From positions 23,806,001 to 23,870,000 of the forward strand of contig OX485803.1 of the NCBI GenBank assembly GCA_950295325.1: a stretch of DNA of 64,000 nt. Direction: 5' to 3'. How positions within the stretch are numbered: position 1 is the first letter of the stretch; each line of letters starts with the position of its first letter. The DNA comes from Polytrichum commune (taxonomy: Eukaryota > Streptophyta > Polytrichopsida > Polytrichales > Polytrichaceae). The notes beneath the pieces were generated by a model. That model saw nothing but the letters and a program-made list of their open reading frames with translations. It had not been told where the DNA came from and did not search any database. This document shows, in pieces, positions 13,001 through 23,482 of the stretch. The position numbers and the translations under genes were made by a program.

Positions 13001-14537
13001 CAATTCTAGGATAGCTTAGTGTGGTGGGTTTTGGGGTTAGGAATGGTGTGTGAAGATTTGATATGTAAGTGTGGGAGACGATGACCACAAGGGAAGGGAG
13101 TATTTCTTAATACTTGGACCTTGTGTTATTCAAATAAAGGTTGTGTGTTTGAGAATTACATTGGGGCAGCGTGTACCATGTGCAATTGGTTAAGTGCAGT
13201 CATTTGATTATGTGCAAGCCATAGGCCTTCACCCGGACTACGACGCATAAGGGTGGAGGTTTAGGGCTCACATCACGTTACCATTTTAGTCATAAATGTA
13301 ACCTTAGGGGTGTGGGCCTTTGTTAAACTCTCCTATATCGCAAGCATGGCCTCCCATGATTTGATTCAAGAATCCTTTTTCACCACATGCTTTAGATGTA
13401 GAACCATGTTAGAACTCGTACGTTGCCTTTGTGATGTGCTTGGTTGTGAGATTCATCGGATAACCTCGGAGGTCCTTGCAATACTGTCGTGCTTTCTAGT
13501 TGTAACAATGAGGATTATCGTATTCTATGGGGGATACATTGTGGGTCCTATTCTACTCATAATCTAGAGGCCTTTCCCATTGCATGCCAAATTGTTTATA
13601 CAACCTGCAATAAAGAGGGGATTTTGCATGAAGCGCGCACAACAATGTATTTTCATCATATGAGGCATCAAGCAATTTAGATGGACCATATGACCGTAAG
13701 AGCCAATGATCCACATGCCTTTGGGTCCCCAAGGTTTAATACATATGCCACAAAAAATCCCATCCTTGATCCAAGCGGGAATGCATGGCCACAATAAGAC
13801 TAATGTGGCTGGAGGTATCACAAAGCAAGACGATTCTGCGGTTGCCCACTGGAATTAATCTTTGGGTTGCATACTTTAATTGATAAAAAAAGTCATGGTG
13901 CTCATTGACTGGAAGCCCATCAAGGTACATGAAGTCCATAGGTGGCCATGAGGTGAGTAAAAGTCAACGATCATGCCATTGTTTGCAGAGACTCCTAAGA
14001 TTCTCAAGCTTGACCCTCAACACCTTCTCGTGCATTGCGTACATGAGGTTGGTTGTTACCATGCCCATGTACTCATCCTCCAACATCTGGTTCTACCTAA
14101 TTACCCAAGAGTAATCAACCCTAATTGCCTCCAGATTTGTTGATGGTGCCTATCCTTGACCCTCAAGTTTCCACCCGTGCCCTCAAATACGTCCCCGGTT
14201 GGTAAGCCTTGTTGTCTATTGTTTATCCTTCCATAACCCATGATTATGTTTGGACATTCAATCAACGTTCATATTCAGAATGAACATCCTCATCGAATGT
14301 GTCCACTCTGCATGCCACTGGACAATGTTGTTTATGAGTAATTGACCTCCTAAGTCAACTACTCTTCAGTATTTGACACACTAGGGTGACCATTTTTTGG
14401 AATTTTATAGTTTAGAAGTTGATTGCTGGAGAGTAGTTGACTTTGCCAGCGATTGCTAGAGGGCGGTCAACAATTTATCCCAAGGTAAATTGTTTCCCCC
14501 TCCCCCCGCCCTCGACATGATGTTTTTGGGTTTGGTG
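7081..14537. other. Long stretch without a recognised gene
   Basis: Only short frames, none with a domain I know. The more protein-like ones are 9137-9418 and 9868-10215 on +, and 13564-13939 on -, the last continuing with stops into neighbouring frames. They look like decayed transposon coding DNA, but I cannot name a family. A GA dinucleotide run lies at 9078-9096. A GC-richer block at about 11680-12870 is followed by 12 G at 12884-12895; its 197-codon minus-strand frame (11530-12123) is proline/serine-rich and probably chance. Confidence 0.35.
14533..14537. repeat. Left target duplication of the Ty3/gypsy element
   Basis: TGGTG lies directly before the 5' LTR. The bases after the 3' LTR (19750-19754) are TGGTA, which matches four of five, as expected for an aged 5-bp duplication. 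Confidence 0.6.
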
Positions 14538-14836
14538 TGTGAGGGACATGACCTCTGGAACGTTAAAGTTCCTTTAACTTTAGAACTTGCTATTACTTTA
14601 GAACTTGTGTTTACTTTAGATTAGGCAAATCTTTTTACTTTAGATTAGGTATATATAGGGGTCGAGGCTGAAGAGTCCTTCAGTTTTGACAACGCATCTC
14701 TTAGAACTCTCGCTCACCCCTCTTGTTGTTCTTCGTTTCTCATCTATTAATTCAAGTTCGTATCAATTTCCCTCTTAAAACCTTATCTAGTTTTCTAAGC
14801 TCGTGTCAAGTATCTTTGTATCCCGTGTCCTTGACA
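14538..14836 (+). repeat. 5' LTR
   Basis: Starts TGTGAGGGACATGAC and ends CCCGTGTCCTTGACA, giving TG..CA ends. A TATA-like TATATATAGG lies mid-way. It is about 20 bp longer than the 3' LTR because a short ACTTTAGAACTTG unit is repeated. Confidence 0.9.
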
Positions 14837-14971
14837 GTTTGTTGAGACTGCCCTCACTTGAGTATGAGAGTTAAGGCCCTTTCTTGAGGTTGCAATTTAT
14901 CCTCCACTGAGCCAAGATTTTATTTTCGGTTATTCTCGTCATTTAGTATGGTTAGCACTTAGGACTTTATT

Positions 14972-15918
14972 ATGCCTGAATCCGCCAAGGCTAAGTTAGA
15001 GGCTATCTTTAATGTTATCAACACGCTATCGATCTAGACCAGAACGATTGAAAGAGTCATTGGTGGCCTTCAACAACATCAATCTCCCGCCAACCTAGAG
15101 GGAGCAACTTGTTTGTGATTCAACAAGATCTACTACCACAACGGAAGGAACCTCGTGTAAGCATGCCTGAGAAATTCATTGACACGCATTCCAAGTTTCA
15201 AGAATTTGTCAATCAAATTCGATTGATAATCGCTTTACAGTTGGAGCGCTACCCAATAGAAAAATCACAAATCGGATTGATTGGGACGTTGCTTACATGA
15301 CAAGCTTTATTATGGTTTGCTCTCATGTTTGAGAAAGGTTTACCCATCTTGAACAATTTTGATACTTTTCTAGAGGTCTTTGCAAAAGCATTTGGAGAAC
15401 ATGATAAAGCTCGTTGGGCAACAACAAATATTTGTTCCCTACGGCAAGGGACACATTTTGCATTGGCTTATGCCTCAGATTTTGGACAACTTGCGTGCGA
15501 CATGAACTGGGATGAAGCAACACTTATGAGCCAATTCTATTGGGGCTTGAAGGATACTGTGAAGGATTTGTTGTTGTCACTCCCTGACCCGCAAACGCTC
15601 AATGAGGCAAGTAGTCAAGCGGTCAAATGTGACAACTGATTCTTCCAACGTTGCCAGGACCAGAGCTCATGGACTCCGTCAAGGGAACAAACCACCCGAC
15701 AAACCTCATCTATGTCAGCATGCAACCCGGGTCCTCATTCAGAGGTTGCAAATATGCAAATCGACACAATACGTGTCAAACATCTTACTCCAGAAGAGAA
15801 GAAACGACGGAAGGAAGAAGGACTATGCTTGTATTGCGGTGAAGGAGGTCACAAAGTCCCCAACTGCTCGAAGAAGTTAAATCAACGTATTATCAAGACC
15901 AACGTTGCCATAGTCTAG
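14972..15918 (+). pseudogene. gag remnant with CCHC zinc knuckle
   Basis: Begins at ATG 14972 and is soon interrupted by stops. Open segments at 15109-15300 and 15325-15639 match the capsid region of Ty3/gypsy gag, with a helical stretch around ASDFGQLACDMNWDE. A frameshift leads into 15712-15918, which holds a zinc knuckle CLYCGEGGHKVPNC (C-X2-C-X4-H-X4-C) at 15826-15867, the nucleic-acid binding motif of nucleocapsid. Confidence 0.8.
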
Positions 15919-15944
15919 GAAAACAAAGATGCCCAACCACAAGT

Positions 15945-16175
15945 GTGCGGTTGGACAATTATGTTTCACAACACCATTTAAGTTCCTCTCATTCTGTTCA
16001 ATCTGTACTTTGTTTTATAATTTCCTTGTATTTTGGTCCTCAGAAACTTAAAACCATTGTTTTGTTGGATTTGGGAACATTTGCTTGTTTTCTAGATGAA
16101 GAATTTGTCAAAAGTCACAAATTCCCTTTAGTTCAAAAATCTCAACCCGTCCATATAGAAGTGATAGATGGATGA
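15945..16175 (+). pseudogene. Aspartic protease remnant
   Basis: The context LKTIVLLDLGTFACFLDEEFV is that of a retroviral-type aspartic protease. The catalytic triplet, normally D-S/T-G, reads D-L-G at 16068-16076, so the site is probably inactive. The fragment ends at a TGA. Confidence 0.7.
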
Positions 16176-16423
16176 CCTTTGTCCTCATGCAGTGTTACAC
16201 ATGAAATAATGCCTTTAAAGGTGACATTTAAAGGTCATAGTAGCCACATTATATTCAATGTCATTAGAAACCATCAAACCCCATTATTCTTGGTATCTCC
16301 TTGTTAGAAAAATACAACCCATCTATAGATTGGAAGTTGCGAAAGATGACTTTCCCCTTTTCCCTTGGAACATTCAGACAGTAACCTTGTTAGAAAATCC
16401 GTTAACAAACGTGTTAGAATACC

Positions 16424-17337
16424 ATGAATGAAGAAGCCCCTCTTCATTGGAGCAAGGTATTTGTAAGGTTGTCTAAGGAAAACACACCATTTGTCATCTA
16501 TGCAACTCCAACTAGCAATGATAAGACCTCAACAACCAATATTTTGGAGCAATATAAGGATCTTGAAGATGTGTTTTTGAAGAAGAATGCCGACATACTT
16601 CCAGAGCACTGTCCATATGATTGTACAAGTGATTTGGAAGAAAGAGCGCAACTACCTTTTGTCCGATCTACAACCTATCGCAAACGGAATTGGCAAAATT
16701 ATGGAAATATATTGACGAGATTGTGGCCAAGAACTTCATTTGCCATTTCAAGTCACCAGCTAGAGTGTTTGTTTAATTTGTGAAGAAGAAGGATGACTCA
16801 ATACGAATGTGCGTGGATTATTGAGGTCTCAACAAGGTAACAAAAAAGAATCGCTATCCATTGTCTTTGATCTCTGGACTTTTGGAACAACTCGGGAGTG
16901 CAAAGGTCTTTACCAAGATTGACATGTGCAATGCATATAACCTTGTATGAATAAAGGAAGGAGACTAATGGAGGACAATTTTTCATATAAGATATGGCCA
17001 TTTAAAGTACAATGTCATGCCTTTCGGCCATACGAATGCTTCAATAGTTTTTCAGCACATGATGAATGACATTTTTTGGGAGCACCTTGACAACTTTGTT
17101 GTCATCTATTTAGATGATATTATGATATTTTCTGAGAATGAAGAAGATCATAAAAAACACCATTGTTCGGTCCTTGAAAAATTACGCGAGCGAGGACTCT
17201 ACACCAGGCCAGAGAAATGTTTATTTCACCAAACCAAGATGAAATTTTTGGGATTCATCACAACCACGGAAGATTTGAAGATGGACTTGAAGAAGGTGGA
17301 AACTATCGTATCTTGGGAAGTTTTGAAGACGGTTTGA
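16424..17337 (+). pseudogene. Reverse transcriptase remnant
   Basis: The N-terminal part (16424-16783) changes frame around 16660. The central part reads through stops at 16822 and near 16950-16970. The palm motif YLDD is intact at 17107-17118, followed by FSENEEDHKKH and a conserved LGFI. At least two stops fall where the family has arginine, consistent with CGA to TGA decay. Confidence 0.88.
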
Positions 17338-17400
17338 GACGTATAGTATTTTCTTGGCTTTGCTAATTTCTATGGAATTTTCATCAAGAATTATTCACTA

Positions 17401-17772
17401 GTGGTTATTTCATTCACTCGATTGACATGCAAAGAGAAGTTTGATTGGGAGCCGTCAACAGTGACTACATTTCAAGATCTTAAGGCGGCATTCACAACCG
17501 CACCAATCTTGGTGTACCAAGATTTTATGAAGACATTCTATTTGGAGACTGATACCTTGGATTTTGCTTTGGGAGCTGTACTTTCACAGATAGGGGAGGA
17601 TGAGAAACTTCATCCAATTATGTTTTACTCTCGCAAGTTTTCTATTGCCGAGATTAATTATGAGATCCATGATAAGGAACTTCTTGCTATTGTGCATTAT
17701 TTTCAAGAGTGGTGTCATTTCCTTGAAAGAGTTGTACATCCAGTAATTGTATATACAGATCATAAAAATTAG
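17401..17772 (+). pseudogene. RNase H domain remnant
   Basis: Shows the usual Ty3/gypsy RNase H order: FYLETDTLDFALGAVLSQ, FYSRKFSIAEINYEIHDKEL and a terminal YTDHKN, then a TAG. The following linker (17773-17890) contains another in-frame TGA before PGKH. Confidence 0.85.
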
Positions 17773-18179
17773 GAGTGCTTCATGTCATCTCGTGTTTTGA
17801 ATCGGTGCCATGCTCGATGGAATATGTCACTATCCCAGTTTGATTTTATTATCACTTATTGACCCGGAAAGCATCAAAGACTATCTGATGTGCTATTGAG
17901 GAGATCGTATCTTGCACCCAAGGCTGGGGAAGCAACATTTGATCAACAATGTAGAATTTTGTTGAAGCCAAAGTTATTTTACCTTTGCGTCACTATTATG
18001 CCAGCATCAATTGATGTTGACTTCCACAATCAGGTTCGTGTTGCAATCATTGGAGATCTTGTGGTCCTTGACATTAAGCGTCACCTCAGTAAAGACAACA
18101 AATTTAAGGTGGAGGGAGATTTGTTATACTTTGAAGAATGTTTATTCAAATGTTCCAAAAGGTCCGATACGGCTTCGAG

Positions 18180-18945
18180 TTCTTCAATCCCGCCATGACT
18201 TCCCAACTGCAAGTCATTTTGGATACAACAAGATTTTGGAACTTCTTTCTAGAGAGTTTTGGTGGCCCAAAATGTGGAAGGATGTGAAGAATTTTGTCAC
18301 CTTTTGTGACATTTGTTCAAGATCCAAGAATCCTCGGCATCGCCCTTATGGTCTTTTATAGCCATTTCTCATTCCACGTCGGCCATGGTCTTCGACCTCT
18401 ATGGACTTTATTACAGATTTGTTGTCATCAAATTTATTTGACATCACTTTGTGGTGGATCGGTTTATAAAGATGGCGCACTTTGTCCCTTGCAAAAAGTC
18501 TTTGTTAAGTGAAAACACGGTAAGATTATATTTTGATAATGAGTCTCGATACTATGATCTACTAGATGATATCGTATTTGATTGGGGAACTCAATATGTA
18601 TCAAAATTTTGGAATTTTTTTGAGATATTGAGAGTGGAGATCAATCTCTCTTCAGCTTTCCATCCTCAAAGTGATGGTCAAACAAAATGGGTTAATCAAG
18701 TTCTTGAGCAGTATTTACGATGCAATATCAACTATAAGCAAAACAACTGGACAACATACTTTCCGCTAGCGTTTGCTTACAACAATACTCTTCATGCTTC
18801 AACTCAGCAAATGCTATTTTATTCCAATTATGGTTGTCATCTGAAGCTTGATTTGTTGAGTTCACAGGCAAATAGTAACCTGGCAACGGATGACTTTACA
18901 CAACAACTATCGCAAATTCAAGATGTTTTGAAGCTTCCACTGTAA
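18180..18945 (+). pseudogene. Integrase core remnant
   Basis: The zinc-binding HHCC region (TASHFGYNK...FCDIC) precedes the catalytic core. The first core aspartate is in VDRFIKMAHF (18451 on) and the second in IVFDWGTQYV. The position expected to be the catalytic glutamate after DGQT is lysine (DGQTKWVNQ), so the active-site triad is broken. Frames change at about 18190 and 18400. Confidence 0.85.
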
Positions 18946-19199
18946 GCTGCCCAAGAATCTTACAAGACATACACAAACAAATTTCGCAACCAAACACCTG
19001 TTTTTTAAGTTGGAGATAAAGTATGGTTTCTTCGACGAAATATCAAGACCAAACAACCTTGTGACAAATTGGACTATCAAAGATTGGGACCATCCGTCAT
19101 CCAGAAGCAAATTAATCCAATGGCATTTCGTCTTGAGCTGCCAACTTCCATGAAGATACATCCATATTTTCATGTCTCTCTTTTAGAATTTTATCGAAA

Positions 19200-19460
19200 G
19201 TCATCTTTTCCAGGAAGAGTACAACAACCACCACCTAGTATCGAGATTGGAATCACAAAGAATATGATGTAGGAAAAAATGCTGGACACGCGACGAAGGT
19301 GGGACAAGTTGAAGTATCTAGTACACTGGGCCACTTGTGATATCAACAAACAAACTTGAGAACCAACTGAGAATCTTACGAACGTGTTTGAATTGGTACA
19401 TGGGTTTCATCGACTTTATCTGGATAAACCTAGGGCTCCTCTTGGGACTCGTCGCTTGAG
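19200..19460 (+). pseudogene. C-terminal chromodomain remnant
   Basis: After a YFHVSLLEFY integrase tail the frame shows the chromodomain pattern MLDTRRRWDKLKYLVHW, then an EPTENL segment and a VHGFHRLY helix, with stops at 19270 and near 19358. A chromodomain at the end of pol marks chromoviruses; in related elements it directs integration to modified chromatin. Confidence 0.8.
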
Positions 19461-19470
19461 AGGGAGGTAA

Positions 19471-19749
19471 TGTTAGGGACATGACTTTTGGAACGTTCTA
19501 GTTCCTTTTACTTTAGAACTTGTGTTTACTTTAGATTAGGTAAACCCTTTTACTTTAGATTAGGTATATATAGGGATCGAGGTTGAAGAGTCCTTCAGTC
19601 TCGACAATGCATCCCTTGGAGCTCTCGTTTACCCTTCTTGTTGTTCGTTTTCTCATCTATTAATTCAAGTTCATATCAATTTTCCTCTTGAAACCTTCTT
19701 TAGTTTTCTGAGCTCGTGTCAAGTATCTTTGTATCCCGTGTCCCTAACA
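19471..19749 (+). repeat. 3' LTR
   Basis: Starts TGTTAGGGACATGAC and ends CCCGTGTCCCTAACA. Same TATA-like box and 3' end as the 5' LTR, about 90% identical by eye. Followed by TGGTA. Confidence 0.9.
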
Positions 19750-21412
19750 TGGTATTATGTCGTTGTCATTGGACATGACAAATGCTGATGTGAAATCCTT
19801 GCTCTTTAATATGACATGTTCGTTGCGCAAGAAAGTGTTGTAATTTTGAAGTGTTTCAACATTTTGGCCTCAAATGTCACATAATCGACGTGTTTAAAGA
19901 AAATTAGCCTATTTTAGTGTAAAATGTCATTTGGTATACACACTGAAATATATACATAAGTATGAAAGACCATTTTTATTGAAGAAATATACTCACAATG
20001 TCACACAATATGGGGTTTAAGAAAATTAAATAATTATCCTATGATGATGCCTTCATCATATCACACACTTTGAAAGTAAGAATCTTTTGTTTTCTAATGA
20101 TGTTTGCTGATGTTGGATTCAATAGCTTGTTCAATTTATCCATAAAAGTTGCATGTTCATCACATTTACAACTAAAAATTCCGAAAAATGTTCTATCACA
20201 AAATATGATAGTAATTGGCATACTCACGGGCTTGAGGAAGTTGGATTATTGGTGATGGCTAGTTATCCACATCATTCCCCTCCATTGGCGCTTCATCCAA
20301 ATTTGAACCCAAATGGGTTTCACTATCCCATGCCAAATCCACCGGCTTAGCCATATTGTACTCTGCATCAACAATTTTCTCCCTACCAACTACACATATT
20401 CTTCAATAGGCATTTTTTCACTTCCAAGATTCAACTTAGATGAAATGAGATTTGCTAGTTCATTTGTTGCTTCTTTCATTCTTGATTTCTCATGTTCATC
20501 ATCCATGAACTAGGATTTAAGTATGTTTGGATTTATACATGAATTTTGGACAATTCCGGCCACCAATATGACGTACACTATGCAAATATAGTGGTTGGCG
20601 AACATGGAATACAAACATTTGAAGTTGTGGTTGTTATGTTGTTTCTTTTGTTGTTGTCGTTTGATATTTTTTGCCCCCACAAATGCACATCCCTTATAAT
20701 TTTTGGACAAATGGTTTGTCAAAATACACTTAACTGTCAGTTGATGGCAAGATTGGCACTCTAGTCTACATGTAAAATATTGGACATCCTGTAGATGTCT
20801 CGTGTAATTGGGGATTCGTCTCTCTCCATACTTGAAGGCTTAGAGCTCCACATAATAGCATGCCTTACATTAGGCACTAAATTTTTTCTTCAAGTGTTGG
20901 TGAGTAGTAGAAGAACCAAATTGAGAGAACCCATGTCAGAAGCTTCTTCTTTATACTAAACTTAAATGAAGCAATTATTTTATGATCCAAGAGTTGTACC
21001 ACACTTGTAACCCTGTGTGGTAAGAAAGAAATAATAATGTTGCTCAATTACAATGCTCATTGCACCCCAGTTCTAGAGATTGATCTCAATAACTGCAACC
21101 CCTAAACTCTTCAACCTCCATCCAAACCCAGAGATTCAAAAGTGCAACATCTGTCTTGAAACCATAATTTAGAACAATTAACTTGAGTTAAGTTAAGTTA
21201 AGTTAATCCACTGATGAATTCATTTTGTCCTTGGAGCAACTCCTTGATTCCAAAGCCAATCCTTAGTGTGGGTCCCCACCACGTATGCACATTAATTACC
21301 TCTATTATATGGCACATCGGGCATTAAAAAAAAGTCGTATTACAAAGGTCATAGTTGAACTATTGAGGTAAATTAGCACTAAAATTTTTGGTCAATAGGA
21401 TACACGTCGTAT
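19750..21412. other. Intergenic, no gene recognised
   Basis: AT-rich with short frames only. A short GTTAA tandem run lies near 21185-21205. The last 8 bases are the left target duplication of the next MITE. Confidence 0.4.
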
Positions 21413-21972
21413 CACGGGTAGGTCACTTAGTGCATTTTAAAAACGACGTGCGGCATAATATAGAGAGGATTAAAATCATTTGAAATAAAAATTATAAAGG
21501 AATTCCAAATAATGAAGGGGCCATTAAATGTAGACAATCCCATTATAAGTAAGTTAGATGGACATAAAATGTGGGCCATTATTTTTTGTAAAATTAATAT
21601 AGGGGCTGAAGATAAGGATCCTAGAAGGTATGTTTAGTATGTTTGCTATGGTCTCCTATGTGTTTTCTTCATAACTTTGTTTGCAATGATATTACTGTTT
21701 GCACCCTTCTTTGTTTCCATGGTTTCCCTTAACACTCGTCAATGCGTTAGGAAGTAGATTAGCTTTTATTACTTAAAAGGAATATAGAGTACAAAAAATT
21801 GCAGTGACTTGGACAATATAAGTAATGGAAGGGTGCAAACAAATGGGCCATTTTTGAAATTTAAGTAATTATAAGGAGGCTTTAATTCAACCCTTGAAGG
21901 TAAATAGCCCCAAAACAAAAAACCCCTAGCCGCACGTGGTGCACAAAAATGCCTTAGAGTGACCTACCCGTA
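21413..21972. mobile_element. hAT-type MITE with 8-bp target duplication
   Basis: Flanked by perfect copies of CGTCGTAT (21405-21412 and 21973-21980). The left end reads CACGGGTAGGTCACT and the right end inverts to TACGGGTAGGTCACT. The similarity continues imperfectly for about 50 bases to an ACGTGCGGC motif. The 560-bp body has no open frame of note. An 8-bp duplication with CACGGG-like ends points to a hAT-family transposase acting in trans. Confidence 0.85.
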
Positions 21973-22031
21973 CGTCGTATAGTCAAGGTGAGATTGTATG
22001 TGGTGATCTTTTGGTTTTTCTTAATTTAATT

Positions 22032-22510
22032 TGAGGCATATTTCATAGATTCCTCTAAAATGATCAGTACACTAAATAGGTAGATTAGTGTTAGATGAAG
22101 ATTAGTGTTAGATGCAATAGTTACCTAAAACACTAATTTTCAACTGATATTACAATTAGTGTTTGAATAGGGTTTGAACAAATTATACCTTTTACGAGGT
22201 TCTCATATTCTTCTTCCTTCAATTCTTCATTCCAAGATTTATAAAATATCATCTAACACTAAATGCGCTCATGTAAATATTTAAAGTTACTACTTGGTAC
22301 AAATAGTGTTAGAGTTGACATTTAGTGTTCTAACACTATAGAGACAATTTACATTTAGCGTTTTCGTCGACTATTAGTGTTTCCAACACTAATCTACCTA
22401 TTTAGTGTAGTTTTCTTGAAGTCTTGAACTTCCACCGGTTATCTCTCAAACTCCACCGGTTCATGCATAACTAGCAGTCGGTTTTCCCTGTACATTACAG
22501 TAATCAGCCC
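22032..22510 (+). repeat. Old dispersed repeat, copy 1, split by a MITE
   Basis: 22032-22067 and 22410-22510 together match 61119-61250 in the same order: TTGAGG.ATATT.CA.AGATTCCTCT, then CACCGGTTAT.TCTCAAA and GGTTCAT. The copy at 61 kb is uninterrupted; here a 338-bp element splits it at a TA. Confidence 0.75.
22070..22407. mobile_element. TA-flanked MITE, CACTAAATA type
   Basis: The left end CACTAAATAGGTAGATTAGT is matched as an inverted copy at the right end. It is flanked by TA on both sides (22068-22069 and 22408-22409). The 338-bp body is rich in TAGTGTT and has no coding capacity. The repeat copy at 61.1 kb shows the empty site with a single TA. TA targets suggest mobilisation by a Tc1/mariner-like transposase. 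Confidence 0.85.
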
Positions 22511-22777
22511 AGCCAGGTCGGTTTAAGCATGGTCTACCTTGCATACAGTGACAAGTGCTTTAGGCTGCTAAAGTATCTATTTTTCATGAGCATGGGATGA
22601 TAGATTTCATTTTTTGTGTTGATATCTGAGAGGATAGGGTGATGGTAAGACCAATTAACTTTGCAGGTCATGAAATACTACGATTTCAAAAATCATTTAC
22701 AACAATACTCTTCCACGTGATAGCATCATATGCAGAGACTTTTGTGTACGTTGACCTCATCTTCCAATGAGAACCCC

Positions 22778-22797
22778 ACCCTAAACCCTAAACCCTC
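22778..22797. repeat. Interstitial telomere-like CCCTAAA units
   Basis: Just over two and a half units of CCCTAAA, the plant-type telomere repeat. Short stretches like this also serve as telobox promoter motifs in plants; no gene start is evident beside it. Confidence 0.6.
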
Positions 22798-23482
22798 AGC
22801 ATCATGATTCCTGAATCTTGTGCAGCTACTACAACTGATTGATATATCTATATATAACTGGTACCTTCACGGGTCAATGTTTTTTGATGCAGCGATATTG
22901 CAAGTGAACAACATCATTGGTCACATCTTCTAATCGTATCCATTCATCATATGATCATGTGGTTCAACTTGTAGTTTCTAAATTCAGAACACTAGCATGT
23001 TGCTCATATTGTAATATTGTACCGGTGTTGGATTTATTGCATTAAAGCTTGGTGGCATTCAGGAACTATCCTGACGAGTTTTTCTAGAATCAAATGCAAT
23101 AGTTAAAACGAGAACTTTCTAAAGTTGATAAAATGAGAAACCTCAATTGGCTATTCTAAGATGAAGTCAAGTATAACAATAAATTAGTATAAGGGTGCTG
23201 CGCCCTATATTTTGATTAAAAATTTCAATAGCAGCAGATGTAGCAGTATGCAAAGAAACGTGGACACAATTTCTAAAATTAAACCACCTAATCAATAAGG
23301 CCATCACTGGGATTTCATCGAAACGTCACAAAACCCCCACCTAAACTCCTGCACTAATTTGTGGGCACAACAAGCAGGAAGGAATTCCGCGAATTCCATT
23401 TCGTACACTATGTTCACAACAACATAAGGCAACTTACACTGGCATGTCCATGAAGATGCACAATTTACTAGTATTCCAAACA

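Larger units (their letters stand above)
14538..19749 (+). mobile_element. Degenerate full-length Ty3/gypsy chromovirus
   Basis: A 5.2-kb LTR retrotransposon with LTRs at 14538-14836 and 19471-19749 and a near-matching 5-bp target duplication. The internal order is gag, protease, reverse transcriptase, RNase H, integrase, chromodomain, which is the Ty3/gypsy order with a chromovirus C-terminus. A purine tract (GAGAGGGAGGTAA) abuts the 3' LTR. I could not identify a tRNA primer site after the 5' LTR. Every coding segment has stops or frameshifts and key catalytic residues are altered, so it cannot make its own proteins. The LTRs differ at about 28 of 280 aligned positions by hand count, mostly transitions, so the insertion is old. 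Confidence 0.92.
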
